A stretch of 64,000 nt of DNA from Pelagibius sp964472095 (GCA_964472095.1 CAYYIV010000003.1:124001-188000); one strand, 5' to 3'; counted from the stretch's first letter, positions 50,980 to 60,389 are shown. Numbers and translations: made by a program. Notes: generated from the sequence alone by a model not told the origin.

Positions 50980-52248
50980 ATGCTGAGAACCCTTCGCAGA
51001 GGCTATTGGTCGCGGGCGCGACAGTTCCAGAGTTGGTGCAATGCTCTCGGCGGGGCCGATCCCTCCTTTCGCAAGGTGGTTCTGCAGGATCATCTCGGCC
51101 GGCGGCGTGCCGTCAAGCCGATCGCCGGCGAGACGGCCCGGCGCGCGGCGCTGGCGGTCCGGTGGCTGCTGAGAGCGCAGGACGCCACCACCGATGACGG
51201 GGTCTCCTACGGCTACTTTCCCGTCGACGGGGCGGGCGGCTGGCAGCCGTCCTACCCGGAGACCACCGGCTATATCATGACCAGCCTCCTGGCCTATGCC
51301 CGGGCCGCCAATCAGCCGGAGCTGGTCGAGCGGGTGGCGCGCATGGCCCACTGGGAGGCCGCGGTGCAGATGCCCTCCGGTGCCGTGCAGGGTGGCAAGC
51401 TCACCGCCGCGGAGCGGCAGCAGCCCGCCGCCTTCAATACCGGCATGGTGCTCGACGGCCTGGTGTCCCTGTTGGAATGCCGCAGCGACGCCGCCATTGC
51501 CGCGGCGGCCGGCCGGGCGGCCGGCTTTCTGGTCGCCGATCTCAACGAGGCAGGCTTGTTCACCACCAACGGCCCCTTCGTCTCGCCGGACAGCATCAAG
51601 CTGTACAATGTGCTCTGCGCCTGGGCGCTCCATCGCTACGGCGTGCTGAGCGGCGAGCCGTCCCATCGCGCCGCGGCCCTCCGTGCCGCCGAGGGCGCCC
51701 TGCGTTTTCAGGCGGACAACGGGTGGTTTGCCGAGAACTGCCTGACGAACGCCGCGCAGCCGCTCACCCATACCATCGGCTACACGCTTCAGGGCCTGCT
51801 GGAGGTGGCGGCCGCGGCCGGGCGCGAAGACATTCTTGATGCCGTGGAGCGCGGCTTCACCCCCCTGCTGGCGGCAATCGAAGCCAACGGCTATCTCGCC
51901 GGTCGCTTCGACTCCGACTGGCGCCCGGCGGTCTCCTGGTCCTGCCTCACCGGCTCGTCGCAGTTGGCCATTGTCGGCTATCGGCTTGCGGCGCTGGGCA
52001 GGGGGGAACGCTATGCGGCAGCGGCAGACCTGCTGCTCGGCTTTCTGAAGGCCGTGCAGCGCCAGGGCACGGGCAACGCCGACATCGACGGTGCGCTCGC
52101 CGGCTCCTATCCGGTCTTCGGCGGCTACATGACCGGGGGATACCCCAACTGGGCCACCAAGTACCTTCTGGATGCCTTGATGCTGGAGGCCGACCGCAGC
52201 GGCATCGACCTCGGCACGGCGTCGTCCTGCCTGCGGGAGCCGGCGTGA
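50980..52248 (+). CDS. Alpha/alpha-toroid protein of unknown function
   Basis: About 422 residues from ATG 50980 (the frame is open from 50899 without family content). It shows repeated paired-helix patterns: RRAALAVRWLLRAQ, TTGYIMTSLLAYARAA, NTGMVLDGLVSLLEC, KLYNVLCAWALHRYG, HTIGYTLQGLLEVAAA, GSSQLAIVGYRLAALG and NWATKYLLDALML. This is typical of alpha/alpha-barrel (six-hairpin or terpenoid-cyclase-like) folds found in glycan hydrolases, lyases and epimerases. No signal peptide is evident. It heads the sulfotransferase/heparinase cassette; the next gene starts within its stop codon (TGATG). Confidence 0.75.
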   Translation: MLRTLRRGYWSRARQFQSWCNALGGADPSFRKVVLQDHLGRRRAVKPIAGETARRAALAVRWLLRAQDATTDDGVSYGYFPVDGAGGWQPSYPETTGYIMTSLLAYARAANQPELVERVARMAHWEAAVQMPSGAVQGGKLTAAERQQPAAFNTGMVLDGLVSLLECRSDAAIAAAAGRAAGFLVADLNEAGLFTTNGPFVSPDSIKLYNVLCAWALHRYGVLSGEPSHRAAALRAAEGALRFQADNGWFAENCLTNAAQPLTHTIGYTLQGLLEVAAAAGREDILDAVERGFTPLLAAIEANGYLAGRFDSDWRPAVSWSCLTGSSQLAIVGYRLAALGRGERYAAAADLLLGFLKAVQRQGTGNADIDGALAGSYPVFGGYMTGGYPNWATKYLLDALMLEADRSGIDLGTASSCLREPA

Positions 52249-53255
52249 TGGCGACGGCCGAGCCCGCAAGCGACGTCCGACCGGTCTTCCTGTTCGGGAT
52301 GGAGCGCAGCGGCACGACCCTGCTCTCCATGATGGTAGGCGCTCATTCGGAGATCGCCGTTCCGCTGGCCACGACCGGCATGTGGATCGACTTCGGGCAG
52401 CGCCTCGCCGCCTACGGCGATCTCAAGCAGCAGGACGGCCTGGTCCGTCTGGTCGACGATATTCTCGGACATGAGCGCATCAAGCTGTGGGACGCCGCGC
52501 TCGACCGCGAACGCATCCTCGACGGCCTGCCGCTGGGCGACTACGGCGCCCTGCTGTCCAGGGTGCACAGCGAGTATGCCCGTGCCAAGGGCAAGCCTCA
52601 TTGGGCCAACATCGACATCGCCACGCTGGATCACATGGAGCTCGTGAACGAATGGCTTCCCACGGCCCGCTTCGTTCAGATCGTGCGTGACGGGCGCGAT
52701 GTCGCGCTGTCTCACCAGACCATGCCATACGGATCGGGCAACATCGCCGATTGCGCCCATGCCTGGGCGGCGCGGGTCAGCGTGAATGCGAAGATGGGAC
52801 GCATCCTCGGCCCCGAGCGGTATTGCGCGCTGCGCTTCGAAGACCTGGTCGGCGATAGCGAGACGACCTTGAGGAGGCTTTGCCAGTTCCTCGCCGTCCC
52901 CTTCGATCCGGCCATGCTGCACTACGCGGCCATGGTCGAGGAGAAGATCCCCGTCGATCGCCGGTGGCTCTGGCCCGCCCTGGATCAACCGCCACAGAGC
53001 TCCAAGGTCGGCCTCTGGCACCAGGCCATGACGCAGAGCCAGCGGATCGTCTTCGAGGACATCGCGGCGGCGACCTTGAGGCAGTGGGGCTACGAGACTT
53101 TCCAGCGGCGTCCCAAGTCGGTACGCGCCTATCTCCTGGCTTTGTGGTATTTTGTTACCCAGGGTGGGCGTCTGCGACGTCTGGGGCGGCGCCTGGGGCT
53201 GGCTCGCCGCTCGCTTCTCGAGCGCCGTGCCGATCAAAGCAGGGTTCGTTCATGA
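52248..53255 (+). CDS. Sulfotransferase family protein
   Basis: About 335 residues from ATG 52248, which overlaps the previous stop (TGATG). The 5'-PSB loop is VFLFGMERSGTTLLSMMVGAH and the 3'-PB element RFVQIVRDGRDVALSHQTM; later come CALRFEDLVGD and QRIVFEDIAAATLRQWGYE, as in sulfotransferase family 3. It is a close structural relative of the protein at 59463-60389. Coupled on both sides (the next gene starts in its stop as ATGA), it belongs to one operon. Confidence 0.93.
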   Translation: MATAEPASDVRPVFLFGMERSGTTLLSMMVGAHSEIAVPLATTGMWIDFGQRLAAYGDLKQQDGLVRLVDDILGHERIKLWDAALDRERILDGLPLGDYGALLSRVHSEYARAKGKPHWANIDIATLDHMELVNEWLPTARFVQIVRDGRDVALSHQTMPYGSGNIADCAHAWAARVSVNAKMGRILGPERYCALRFEDLVGDSETTLRRLCQFLAVPFDPAMLHYAAMVEEKIPVDRRWLWPALDQPPQSSKVGLWHQAMTQSQRIVFEDIAAATLRQWGYETFQRRPKSVRAYLLALWYFVTQGGRLRRLGRRLGLARRSLLERRADQSRVRS

Positions 53256-54001
53256 CCACTTCGGTAGCCGACAAGCAGCGCCGCAGCTTCGACAATCTGG
53301 TCGAGGAGGGGGTCTACTCCGACGACTTCGAACACGCCCCCGCCGCCAAGGCCTTCGTCGGTGCAGTGCTGTCGGCGGTACTGCCTCGCCTTGCTCCGGG
53401 ACGGCCTCTCACCGTGCTTGATTGCGGATGCGGCACCGGCACCTGGCTTGCCTATCTCGCGTCGGCGTTGCACGAAGCGGGGATCACCGAGTTCAGGCTG
53501 TGCGGCTTCGACCTCTCCGGCAAGATGATCGAGGTGGCGCGCCGCAAGCTCGCCGGCCTTGCCGAGCCACAGGACTTGCGCGCCGGCAACCTGCTCGACG
53601 GGTCGAGCTATGACTTTGGCGGCATCACCGCAGGGTTTGACCTGATCTTTGCCTATGACGTCGTCCAGCAGCTGCCCCGTCGTCAGCAGTACCGGGCTTG
53701 CGAACTCATGGTCAGCCGTCTGGCACCGGGCGGCATGGCGACCATCTTCGACAACGAAAGCCGGTCGAAGTTCGGCCGCCGCATGGCGCGACGGAAATTT
53801 TTCACCCGCTATTGCGGATTGAAGCTGGTGCCGCGCTACTATTGCAACGCGGCCTATCCCCCGCTCGAGCGGTTTCGCCGGCGGCTTGCCGCGGCCTCCT
53901 GGGACGCGGCGGTTCATGTTCGGCCCGACCAGATAAAGCGCGCGCTGGTCGTCGAAAGACGGCAGCCGGAGTCCGAGGCAGCGCCACCGAGTTCGCTTTG
54001 A
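53252..54001 (+). CDS. Class I SAM-dependent methyltransferase
   Basis: A 249-residue protein from ATG 53252, overlapping the previous TGA as ATGA. Motif I is TVLDCGCGTGTWLAYLA near residue 55, then LCGFDLSGKMIEVARRKL, FAYDVVQQLPRRQQY and LAPGGMATIFDNE. The reading frame extends upstream to 52880, but that part shadows the sulfotransferase. It probably methylates a sugar hydroxyl or a lipid-linked intermediate; substrate unknown. Confidence 0.88.
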   Translation: MTTSVADKQRRSFDNLVEEGVYSDDFEHAPAAKAFVGAVLSAVLPRLAPGRPLTVLDCGCGTGTWLAYLASALHEAGITEFRLCGFDLSGKMIEVARRKLAGLAEPQDLRAGNLLDGSSYDFGGITAGFDLIFAYDVVQQLPRRQQYRACELMVSRLAPGGMATIFDNESRSKFGRRMARRKFFTRYCGLKLVPRYYCNAAYPPLERFRRRLAAASWDAAVHVRPDQIKRALVVERRQPESEAAPPSSL

Positions 54002-54046
54002 ATCCCTGTCCATACTCCAGCGGTTCGGAAGTTTGAGAGAAAAGCC

Positions 54047-54811
54047 ATGTTGATTCTGTCCAACGGCGCCTTCAAGTGTGGTTCGACCTGGCTGTTCAAT
54101 ATTCTGACCAGCCTGCAGAAGTGCGAATGGCCTGAGGCCGAGTTCCTCACCAAGGGGAACGCCAAGCACCCGGCCATCGCCGAACCCCAGCTGGCGCATT
54201 ACCTGGCCAGGGGGAACTACAAATCGCATGACGTCATCTCGAAGAACCATTTGGACAAGCCGGAGCATCGCGCCCTGCTGTTGTCCAACAAGGCGGTGCG
54301 CGTCGTTTGTATGACGCGCGATTCCCGGGACGTGATCGTGTCCGCCTACTACCATGACCTGCGCAAGCATCGCTTCGACGGATCCTTCACGCAGTATTAT
54401 TGGGAGGAGGGTCGCGCCATTCTTCCCAGGTTGATGCGATACCGCAGTACCTGGGCCGCGCCGCACGCCCAGATGACGGCTACAAGTTTCGAGGCATTGA
54501 AGGCAGACTTCCAGACTGAGGTGGCACGCATCGCCGCCCTCCTGGACCTTTCCCCCGACGCTGCCGTTATCGAGCGGATCCGCCAGGAGACGAGTCTCGA
54601 TGCCCTGCGCGAAAAGTACCAGGACGCACCTTCTCACCGCACGCAAGAGGCCGACTTCTTCCGCAAGGGAGAGACGGGGGACTGGCGCAATCACTTTGAT
54701 GACAAGACCCTGGCCGATCACGACCGCGTCTGCCGCAAGGGTATCTCGGCACTGGATCGCCACTATCTGCTGACCCGGGTCAAGCAGAAGATCCGGCGCG
54801 TGCTTGCCTGA
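54047..54811 (+). CDS. Sulfotransferase domain protein (sulfotransferase family 1-like)
   Basis: A 254-residue protein of a different subtype from its neighbours. The 5'-PSB region is LSNGAFKCGSTWLFNIL and the 3'-PB segment VVCMTRDSRDVIVSAYYHDLRKH. A C-terminal RKGETGDWRNHFDD matches the RKGxxGDWKNxF PAPS-binding motif of classical (cytosolic-type) sulfotransferases. This is the clearest sulfotransferase of the set. It starts 45 bases after the methyltransferase and overlaps the heparinase-like gene at its 3' end. Confidence 0.93.
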   Translation: MLILSNGAFKCGSTWLFNILTSLQKCEWPEAEFLTKGNAKHPAIAEPQLAHYLARGNYKSHDVISKNHLDKPEHRALLLSNKAVRVVCMTRDSRDVIVSAYYHDLRKHRFDGSFTQYYWEEGRAILPRLMRYRSTWAAPHAQMTATSFEALKADFQTEVARIAALLDLSPDAAVIERIRQETSLDALREKYQDAPSHRTQEADFFRKGETGDWRNHFDDKTLADHDRVCRKGISALDRHYLLTRVKQKIRRVLA

Positions 54812-57203
54812 GCAGGAGGTTGAAGCGCCGCTCAAGATGCTCCATGACGTCAAAAGGCTCCTTGGCCGACTGCTGCGGGATCGATTGGGGGCACGACAGT
54901 CCTTGCCGGCGCCGCCGACCTTTGAGGAAGGCGCGCTCTTCGATCATTTGAGGGAGCCCAACGATGCCGTCGCCGCCTGGCGCAACGGGAACCCGGAGGC
55001 TGCCTGGGAAGTCTTGATCGGGCATTTCCGGCAGCGCGCGCCGGCGTTGGGCTTTTTTGCCCCGGAACAAGTAACCTCCCTGCTTTTCGATGCGGAGCGT
55101 CGGTTCCCCGCCTGGCGCAAGCGACTTCTGGCCAAGGTCGGCGAAGACCGCTACCAGGGTCTCGCCACCTACGATCGCCGCGCGGGACTGCTCTCCGCCG
55201 CATTCGACTGGAGCGTTGTCACTGCCGGCCCACTGGAAGACCGACTCTATGGCGCGCGCCCTCACCGCTTTGGCTTCCTGCCGCGCTGGGCTCTGGCGTG
55301 TCACTTCGACCGCAGGCTCATCACCGAGCTCGAAGCGGTACTGGCCGGCTGGATGGCGGTGGCCGACCGGCCTGGCGGCCATCCGGCCTTCAGGTCCAGC
55401 CATGTGGTGGTCTACCATTTCATGGCGCTCCTGTTGGCCTGGCCTTTCCTGGCTGCCCTCGAGGACGAGGGAGAAGGTGCAGCACTGGCGAGCCTGAGGC
55501 GTCGCGCGCTGCTGATTCTCTATGAGGACAGCCGCTTCATGCGCGAGGCCGCGGGCAGCGGCGTTGCCAACAATCATCTGCTGGCCGAGCGGTTCGCCGA
55601 TTGGCTGGTCGCCGCTTTGCTGCCCGAGTTCGATCACGGCCTTGAGCGGAGCAGCGCCGAGGAGACCTGGCTCGACGAACTCTACCGCCAGACGTACAAC
55701 GACGGCGGCTCCATCGAGCACTCGGTGCATTACCAAGAGCACGCCTGCGAAATGGCCGTGGCCTACCTCTTGCTTTCGCGGCGTAATGGCTGGCCGATAC
55801 CAGAGCACACGCTCGATCGGATCGAGCGCATGCTGAACTTCCAACTGGCGATGGCCGGTCCAGCCTTGCTGCCGCTGGGCCTGGGAAACACCACCGAGGA
55901 TCCGCTGCTGGCACTGGGAGTGGGTGAGGGCTGGCAGTGCGGGTTCCTGCGCGAAGTCCAGCGCAGCTACTTTACGCCGGACGCACCTGCAACTCCCGAT
56001 GAGGATCCAACACGCGAGACGGCTTTCTGGCTATTGGAGGGCAGGCTATCGGAGGGTCGTGACGTATTGCAGGGGGAGGCTGCCTTCCAGGACTTTCCGG
56101 AAAGCGGCTATTGCGTCCTCGCCGAATCTGAGGTTCCGGCGCGCCTGATTTTTCGCCTTGGCCCATTGCCCGCATCGCCGGGGATCGGCGGACACAGCCA
56201 CTGCGACCTCTTGAGCCTCTGTTTGAGCGTCGGCGACGCCTTGGTGCTGGCACCACCCGGCACCGGCAGCTATCGCTTCATGCCTCATCCGAACCTGCCC
56301 GGGCGGCCGAACCTGCGCGCCCATTTTGCCAGCGCTTCCTGTCGGAGCGGCTTTTTCATCGATGGTCAGGAGCCGTACGGCCCGCTGAAAGGCGACTTTC
56401 GCAACTGGCGCCTGCCGTGCCAGGTCGAATCGCGCCGTGCTTCTGCCGCTGCCGCCGGACTCTCCTGGGTCGAGGGTCGTGTGGTGGGTACCGGCCCTTA
56501 TGTCGGTCAGCGCCGCGGAGTCATCCACGTCTGGCAACGCTGTTGGTTGGTCTACGACAGAGCGCCCAGCCGACAAACGAGTGAGGCTGCCTTCATCGGC
56601 TGGCAGTTCGCTCCCGGTGCGACCTGCCGGGTGGAAGAGGGCAGGCGGATTGAGGTGCTCGGCGCGGCTGCTGCAACGCCGTTGCATATGCTCTCCTGTG
56701 GGGCCGGGGAAGCGACTGTCGCCAGCGGCAGCACCGATCCCTTTCGGGGGTGGGTCTCGCCCTCCTATGGCCGCCTGGAGCCGGCACCCAACCTGCGCTT
56801 TCCCTTGCCTTTGGAAAGCGCGGGCGCGGCCTTTTTCTTGAGTACGGAATCAACAGCCGGGCAGCGGTTGGAACAGGTCGTCGATGATGGCGACAAGCTG
56901 GCCTTTCGCATGTCGTCGTCGGGCGAAGAAATGCTCCTGCTGCTCGGGGTCGCCGGGCGGCCGACGGAGGTGCAGTGGGCGGATGTATCATTTCATGGCC
57001 GCCTGCTGTTTGCCTGTCGCGGACCGGAGGGCTTGCGAATTCGCGCCCTTGGCCTCACGCGGCTGACTGCGCCGTCCTGGCAGCTGGAGCTGACAGCCCG
57101 CGAGCCGGCCGATTTCGAACTCCTTCTTGCAGGCGATGCGACCCTATGGCCCCGAGGGAATCTCCCCCACCCGAAAGTGGAGATCCGCCGTGGCGGGACC
57201 TGA
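54804..57203 (+). CDS. Heparinase II/III-like polysaccharide lyase family protein
   Basis: A 799-residue protein with an N-terminal alpha/alpha toroid and a C-terminal beta-sandwich. Visible are NNHLLAERFADWLVAALLPEF, the lyase signature YNDGGSIEHSVHYQEHACEMA (Tyr/His-rich catalytic area), then LIFRLGPLPASPGIGGHSHCDLLSLCLSVGDALVLAPPGTGSY, typical of the Heparinase_II_III domain (HxHxD region). No signal peptide is apparent at either TTG 54804 or ATG 54837, unusual for a degradative lyase, so it may act on intracellular or lipid-linked material or be exported otherwise. Surrounded by sulfotransferases, it fits a uronate-containing sulfated glycan. Confidence 0.88.
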   Translation: MPEQEVEAPLKMLHDVKRLLGRLLRDRLGARQSLPAPPTFEEGALFDHLREPNDAVAAWRNGNPEAAWEVLIGHFRQRAPALGFFAPEQVTSLLFDAERRFPAWRKRLLAKVGEDRYQGLATYDRRAGLLSAAFDWSVVTAGPLEDRLYGARPHRFGFLPRWALACHFDRRLITELEAVLAGWMAVADRPGGHPAFRSSHVVVYHFMALLLAWPFLAALEDEGEGAALASLRRRALLILYEDSRFMREAAGSGVANNHLLAERFADWLVAALLPEFDHGLERSSAEETWLDELYRQTYNDGGSIEHSVHYQEHACEMAVAYLLLSRRNGWPIPEHTLDRIERMLNFQLAMAGPALLPLGLGNTTEDPLLALGVGEGWQCGFLREVQRSYFTPDAPATPDEDPTRETAFWLLEGRLSEGRDVLQGEAAFQDFPESGYCVLAESEVPARLIFRLGPLPASPGIGGHSHCDLLSLCLSVGDALVLAPPGTGSYRFMPHPNLPGRPNLRAHFASASCRSGFFIDGQEPYGPLKGDFRNWRLPCQVESRRASAAAAGLSWVEGRVVGTGPYVGQRRGVIHVWQRCWLVYDRAPSRQTSEAAFIGWQFAPGATCRVEEGRRIEVLGAAAATPLHMLSCGAGEATVASGSTDPFRGWVSPSYGRLEPAPNLRFPLPLESAGAAFFLSTESTAGQRLEQVVDDGDKLAFRMSSSGEEMLLLLGVAGRPTEVQWADVSFHGRLLFACRGPEGLRIRALGLTRLTAPSWQLELTAREPADFELLLAGDATLWPRGNLPHPKVEIRRGGT

Positions 57204-59172
57204 CCCCCGGGTCGGCAGGGGACGGCCGGCGCGGCCGGATTCCTTCTCGAAGACGCTTAGGTGCCCGCTGTGCGCGGCTGCCCTGAAGTTGCAGGATGGG
57301 CTCGCCGTCTGTGCCGGCTGTGGCCGGGGCTATCCCAGGAATAACGGCATCCTCGATCTCCATACGAATGCCGGCGGAGCGGCTGCCGTCGGCGCCGCCC
57401 GAGCCCTGCCGCTTATCAAGGCTTTGACACCCGATGGCTGGATGGAAGCTGTCCGCAGCTTCCTGGTCGACCGGGGGGATGCACTGCAGCAGCTCGATGC
57501 GTTGGTCGCCGGCCGGCACCGGGCCTGGCGAGGCTTTCTCGATCTGAAGCCTGACGGCCGGTTGCTCTGTCTTGGCTGTGGCTATGGCGCGCTGGTGGAG
57601 AGTCTTGCGCCGCACTGCGCACGAATCTTCGTCCTGGAGCCACAGCTTCCCAAGCTGCAGTTCGTCAGTCAGCGCCTGGCAATCTTCACTCCGGATGCTG
57701 ACGTAACCTTGCTGGCCGGCAGTGCGGAAGGGCGGCTGCCCTTCGACGATGGATCCTTTGATGGCGTGATCGTGGCGGAGTCCCTGGCTTCCGGAGGGAC
57801 CAGCCCCCTGCTTGTTGAGATCAGACGTGTCCTGCGGGACGAGGGTCAAATCTTCTTCTTCGCCGACAATCGCTTCAGCCTGTCGCTGCCGGCCGGATGG
57901 TGGGATCGCTGGACCGGCACACGGCCCTTGGCGGGCCTGGCCCGTGCCTGCGGACTGATTGCCCGCTGGTGGAAAAAGCGCAATGGACCGCAGTCTTTGG
58001 CTGGGCTTTGCAGGCAGGTCTCGTCGGCCGGCTATACCGGAATCGAGGCCTATGGCCTGTGGCCCGCGCGCCGCCAGTTCGATGAGATTATCCCATTGCA
58101 GGATGGCCGGGCCGCGGTCCTGCCTGGGGAAACCACGTCGTGGGAGCAACGGCTCAGGCGGCGAGGGTCCTTTCTTCCTGCTTACTGTGTGGTCGCTCAG
58201 GCAGGCGGGAATCAGCGCCATTCGTCGTACAACCGGATTCTCGCGGCCGCGGCCCGTCAGTTGGCCGGCACTGGGGAGGTTGTGCCGCTGCAAAGCCTGC
58301 GCCACGTCATGACGCGCAAGGACAAGATGATCATTCATGCCCTGCGAGGCGCCGAGGCCATAGTGATCAGGGTTCCCTTCAGTTCCGCGGCCGCCGCTGC
58401 CGAGGAGCGCCACGCGGCCACACTCCAGCACCTAGAAGTCTCGCATCCCGGCCTCGCACCGCGGCTCCTGGCCGCAGGCCGGGTCGATGGCATCGACTAC
58501 CGTGCCGAAACGGCCTTGCCGGGGCTGCCGCTGAAACGGGTGCTCCCGCACCGCGGCTCCGTCGAAGTCCTGCAACGGGTGGAGGCCTTGCTGGAGGTTA
58601 TGAACCCTGCGGCTTCATTGCTTCCGGCACCCCTCGATGGCTTGGAATACGAGAGGTTGGTGGAAGCGCGCTTCGACCGCCTCTTCCAGCTGGTTCGCGA
58701 CCAGGATTGCCAGAACCGGCTGCGCAGTTTCTTCCGGGCCCAGCTCTACGGCGCCAACCTGCCGCATGGCTTGGTGCACGGAGACTTTAGTGGCAGCAAC
58801 ATCTACCTGGCGGGCAACAAGGCTGGAATACTCGACTGGGAGGCCGCCGACTTCGACGACTTGCCGATCCTGGACGTCATTGGCTATCTGGAGTCGACGC
58901 TCCGCCCACTCAACCCGGCGCAATCGCTGGCCGACAGCCTGCATGCCTTGGCCCGGCGGGATTTCCCTTCGGCTACCGAAGAACGCTTCCTCATTGACCG
59001 CTACGAGCGCCTCCGCATCGATCCCCGCTGCCACATCGGCCTCGTCTACCTGCGCTGGCTGCGCCAGATCGACTACCTCCTGCCCTATTGGCTGAGCTAT
59101 GACCCCGCAGGACAGGAGCGCTATATCGATCAGGTGATCCGGCGCCTGTTAGCTGCCAATACGGACGGATGA
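57190..59172 (+). CDS. Zinc-ribbon / methyltransferase / aminoglycoside-phosphotransferase-like fusion
   Basis: About 660 residues from GTG 57190, preceded by GGAG at good distance and overlapping the heparinase-like gene by 14 bases. Domains in order: a Trm112-like zinc ribbon (CPLCAAALKLQDGLAVCAGCGRGYP), a class I methyltransferase (LLCLGCGYGALVESLA, FDGVIVAESLASGG), and a C-terminal APH/choline-kinase-like domain with GLVHGDFSGSNIYLA (HxDxxxxN loop, with Phe-Ser where many have Leu-His) and GILDWEAADFDD (DFG-equivalent Asp). Such a fusion could methylate and phosphorylate one acceptor, for example a capping sugar at a polymer terminus, but that is inference. Confidence 0.85.
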   Translation: MAGPDPRVGRGRPARPDSFSKTLRCPLCAAALKLQDGLAVCAGCGRGYPRNNGILDLHTNAGGAAAVGAARALPLIKALTPDGWMEAVRSFLVDRGDALQQLDALVAGRHRAWRGFLDLKPDGRLLCLGCGYGALVESLAPHCARIFVLEPQLPKLQFVSQRLAIFTPDADVTLLAGSAEGRLPFDDGSFDGVIVAESLASGGTSPLLVEIRRVLRDEGQIFFFADNRFSLSLPAGWWDRWTGTRPLAGLARACGLIARWWKKRNGPQSLAGLCRQVSSAGYTGIEAYGLWPARRQFDEIIPLQDGRAAVLPGETTSWEQRLRRRGSFLPAYCVVAQAGGNQRHSSYNRILAAAARQLAGTGEVVPLQSLRHVMTRKDKMIIHALRGAEAIVIRVPFSSAAAAAEERHAATLQHLEVSHPGLAPRLLAAGRVDGIDYRAETALPGLPLKRVLPHRGSVEVLQRVEALLEVMNPAASLLPAPLDGLEYERLVEARFDRLFQLVRDQDCQNRLRSFFRAQLYGANLPHGLVHGDFSGSNIYLAGNKAGILDWEAADFDDLPILDVIGYLESTLRPLNPAQSLADSLHALARRDFPSATEERFLIDRYERLRIDPRCHIGLVYLRWLRQIDYLLPYWLSYDPAGQERYIDQVIRRLLAANTDG

Positions 59173-59462
59173 ATCCTGACTGAGACTGGTCGCCCGCTTT
59201 TTATGCGCCTAGCGATCTTTTCCAGCCATATGGCAGCGTCACAATCCTTAAACAAAAGCTTCCCGGGAAGTTCATGCAGATGCGGGGCCTTCCGTCACGT
59301 TTCGCAGCGTAACCTCGTGCCGGGAATGCCCATGCGTAGGGATCGCCGTCGGCTCAATGCATTGGCCGGAGCGACTGGGCACGGCAGCCTCGAGTCCTGG
59401 TCGGCTGGTTCGTCTCTTGCAGCAATGGGTGTTGCAAGACGAGCCAGCAGAGTTGGGACGAT

Positions 59463-60389
59463 TTGGGAGCGGTGAATTTCGTGATCAACTCTACCCTGCA
59501 TGCTGAGCCGTTCTTTGTGCTTGGAGTCCAGCGCTCCGGCACAACAATGCTGCGCCTGATGCTGAACAACCATCCCGAGCTGGCGGTGCCGCACGAGACC
59601 GTTTTCATCACCCAGTTCTATCGCAAACTAGAGAACTATGGCGATCTGGCAAAAGCCGACAACCGGCGTGCGCTCCTGGACGACATCGCCGCGCATCCGC
59701 TGGTGGTGCGTGGCAAGCTGATTCCTGATAAGGATTTTATCCTCGCAAGGGAACCGCAGTCCTATGGCGGGCTGATCGACGCGATCATGTCCGCTTATGC
59801 CGAAGCACGCGGCAAGTCGCGCTGGGGCGACAAGACGCCGTACTACACGCAGGACATCGACGTTCTCAATAGCATCTTTCCGCGTGCCAAGTTCATCCAG
59901 GTCTTGCGCGACGGGCGCGACGTTGCGCTGTCGCAGAGGCGGATCGAGTGGTGCTCTACCAATAGCTTCCGACTTGCGCAGGATTGGAGATGGAAGACCA
60001 CGCTCTGCCACAAGGTAGGGCGTGTGCTCGGACCCGATCGCTACTTGGAGCTACGCTATGAAGAGCTGGTGCACGATCCCGAGTTCTGCTTGCGACGGGC
60101 CTGCGAATTCCTCGGGGAAGAGTTTTCTATACGGATGCTACATTACCATGAGACGGCCAAGGACGTGGTGCCTGCCGAAAGTCTGAGGTGGCACCAGAAC
60201 TCGGTGCAGCCGCCGGATGAATCGAAAATCTTCGCGTGGAAAACCGCACTGCCCGAAACCGACCGGGTCATCTTCGAAGAAATTGCCGGGGACACTCTGG
60301 ATTATTTCGGATACGAGCGCGGACCCCTCAACTCCACGTTCCGGACCAAGCTGAGAAAGATGTATCTCACCGTCGTGCAGCGCTGGTAA
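59463..60389 (+). CDS. Sulfotransferase family protein
   Basis: A 308-residue protein (TTG 59463; GTG 59472 or 59481 are alternatives). The 5'-PSB loop is FVLGVQRSGTTMLRLMLNNHPELAVP and the 3'-PB element KFIQVLRDGRDVALSQRRIEW. YLELRYEELVHDPEFCLRRACEFLG is family-typical. It resembles the protein at 52248-53255 throughout (PDESKIFAWKTALPETDRVIFEEIAGDTLDYFGYE against QSSKVGLWHQAMTQSQRIVFEDIAAATLRQWGYE). The preceding 290-base gap shows no gene. Confidence 0.92.
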   Translation: MGAVNFVINSTLHAEPFFVLGVQRSGTTMLRLMLNNHPELAVPHETVFITQFYRKLENYGDLAKADNRRALLDDIAAHPLVVRGKLIPDKDFILAREPQSYGGLIDAIMSAYAEARGKSRWGDKTPYYTQDIDVLNSIFPRAKFIQVLRDGRDVALSQRRIEWCSTNSFRLAQDWRWKTTLCHKVGRVLGPDRYLELRYEELVHDPEFCLRRACEFLGEEFSIRMLHYHETAKDVVPAESLRWHQNSVQPPDESKIFAWKTALPETDRVIFEEIAGDTLDYFGYERGPLNSTFRTKLRKMYLTVVQRW

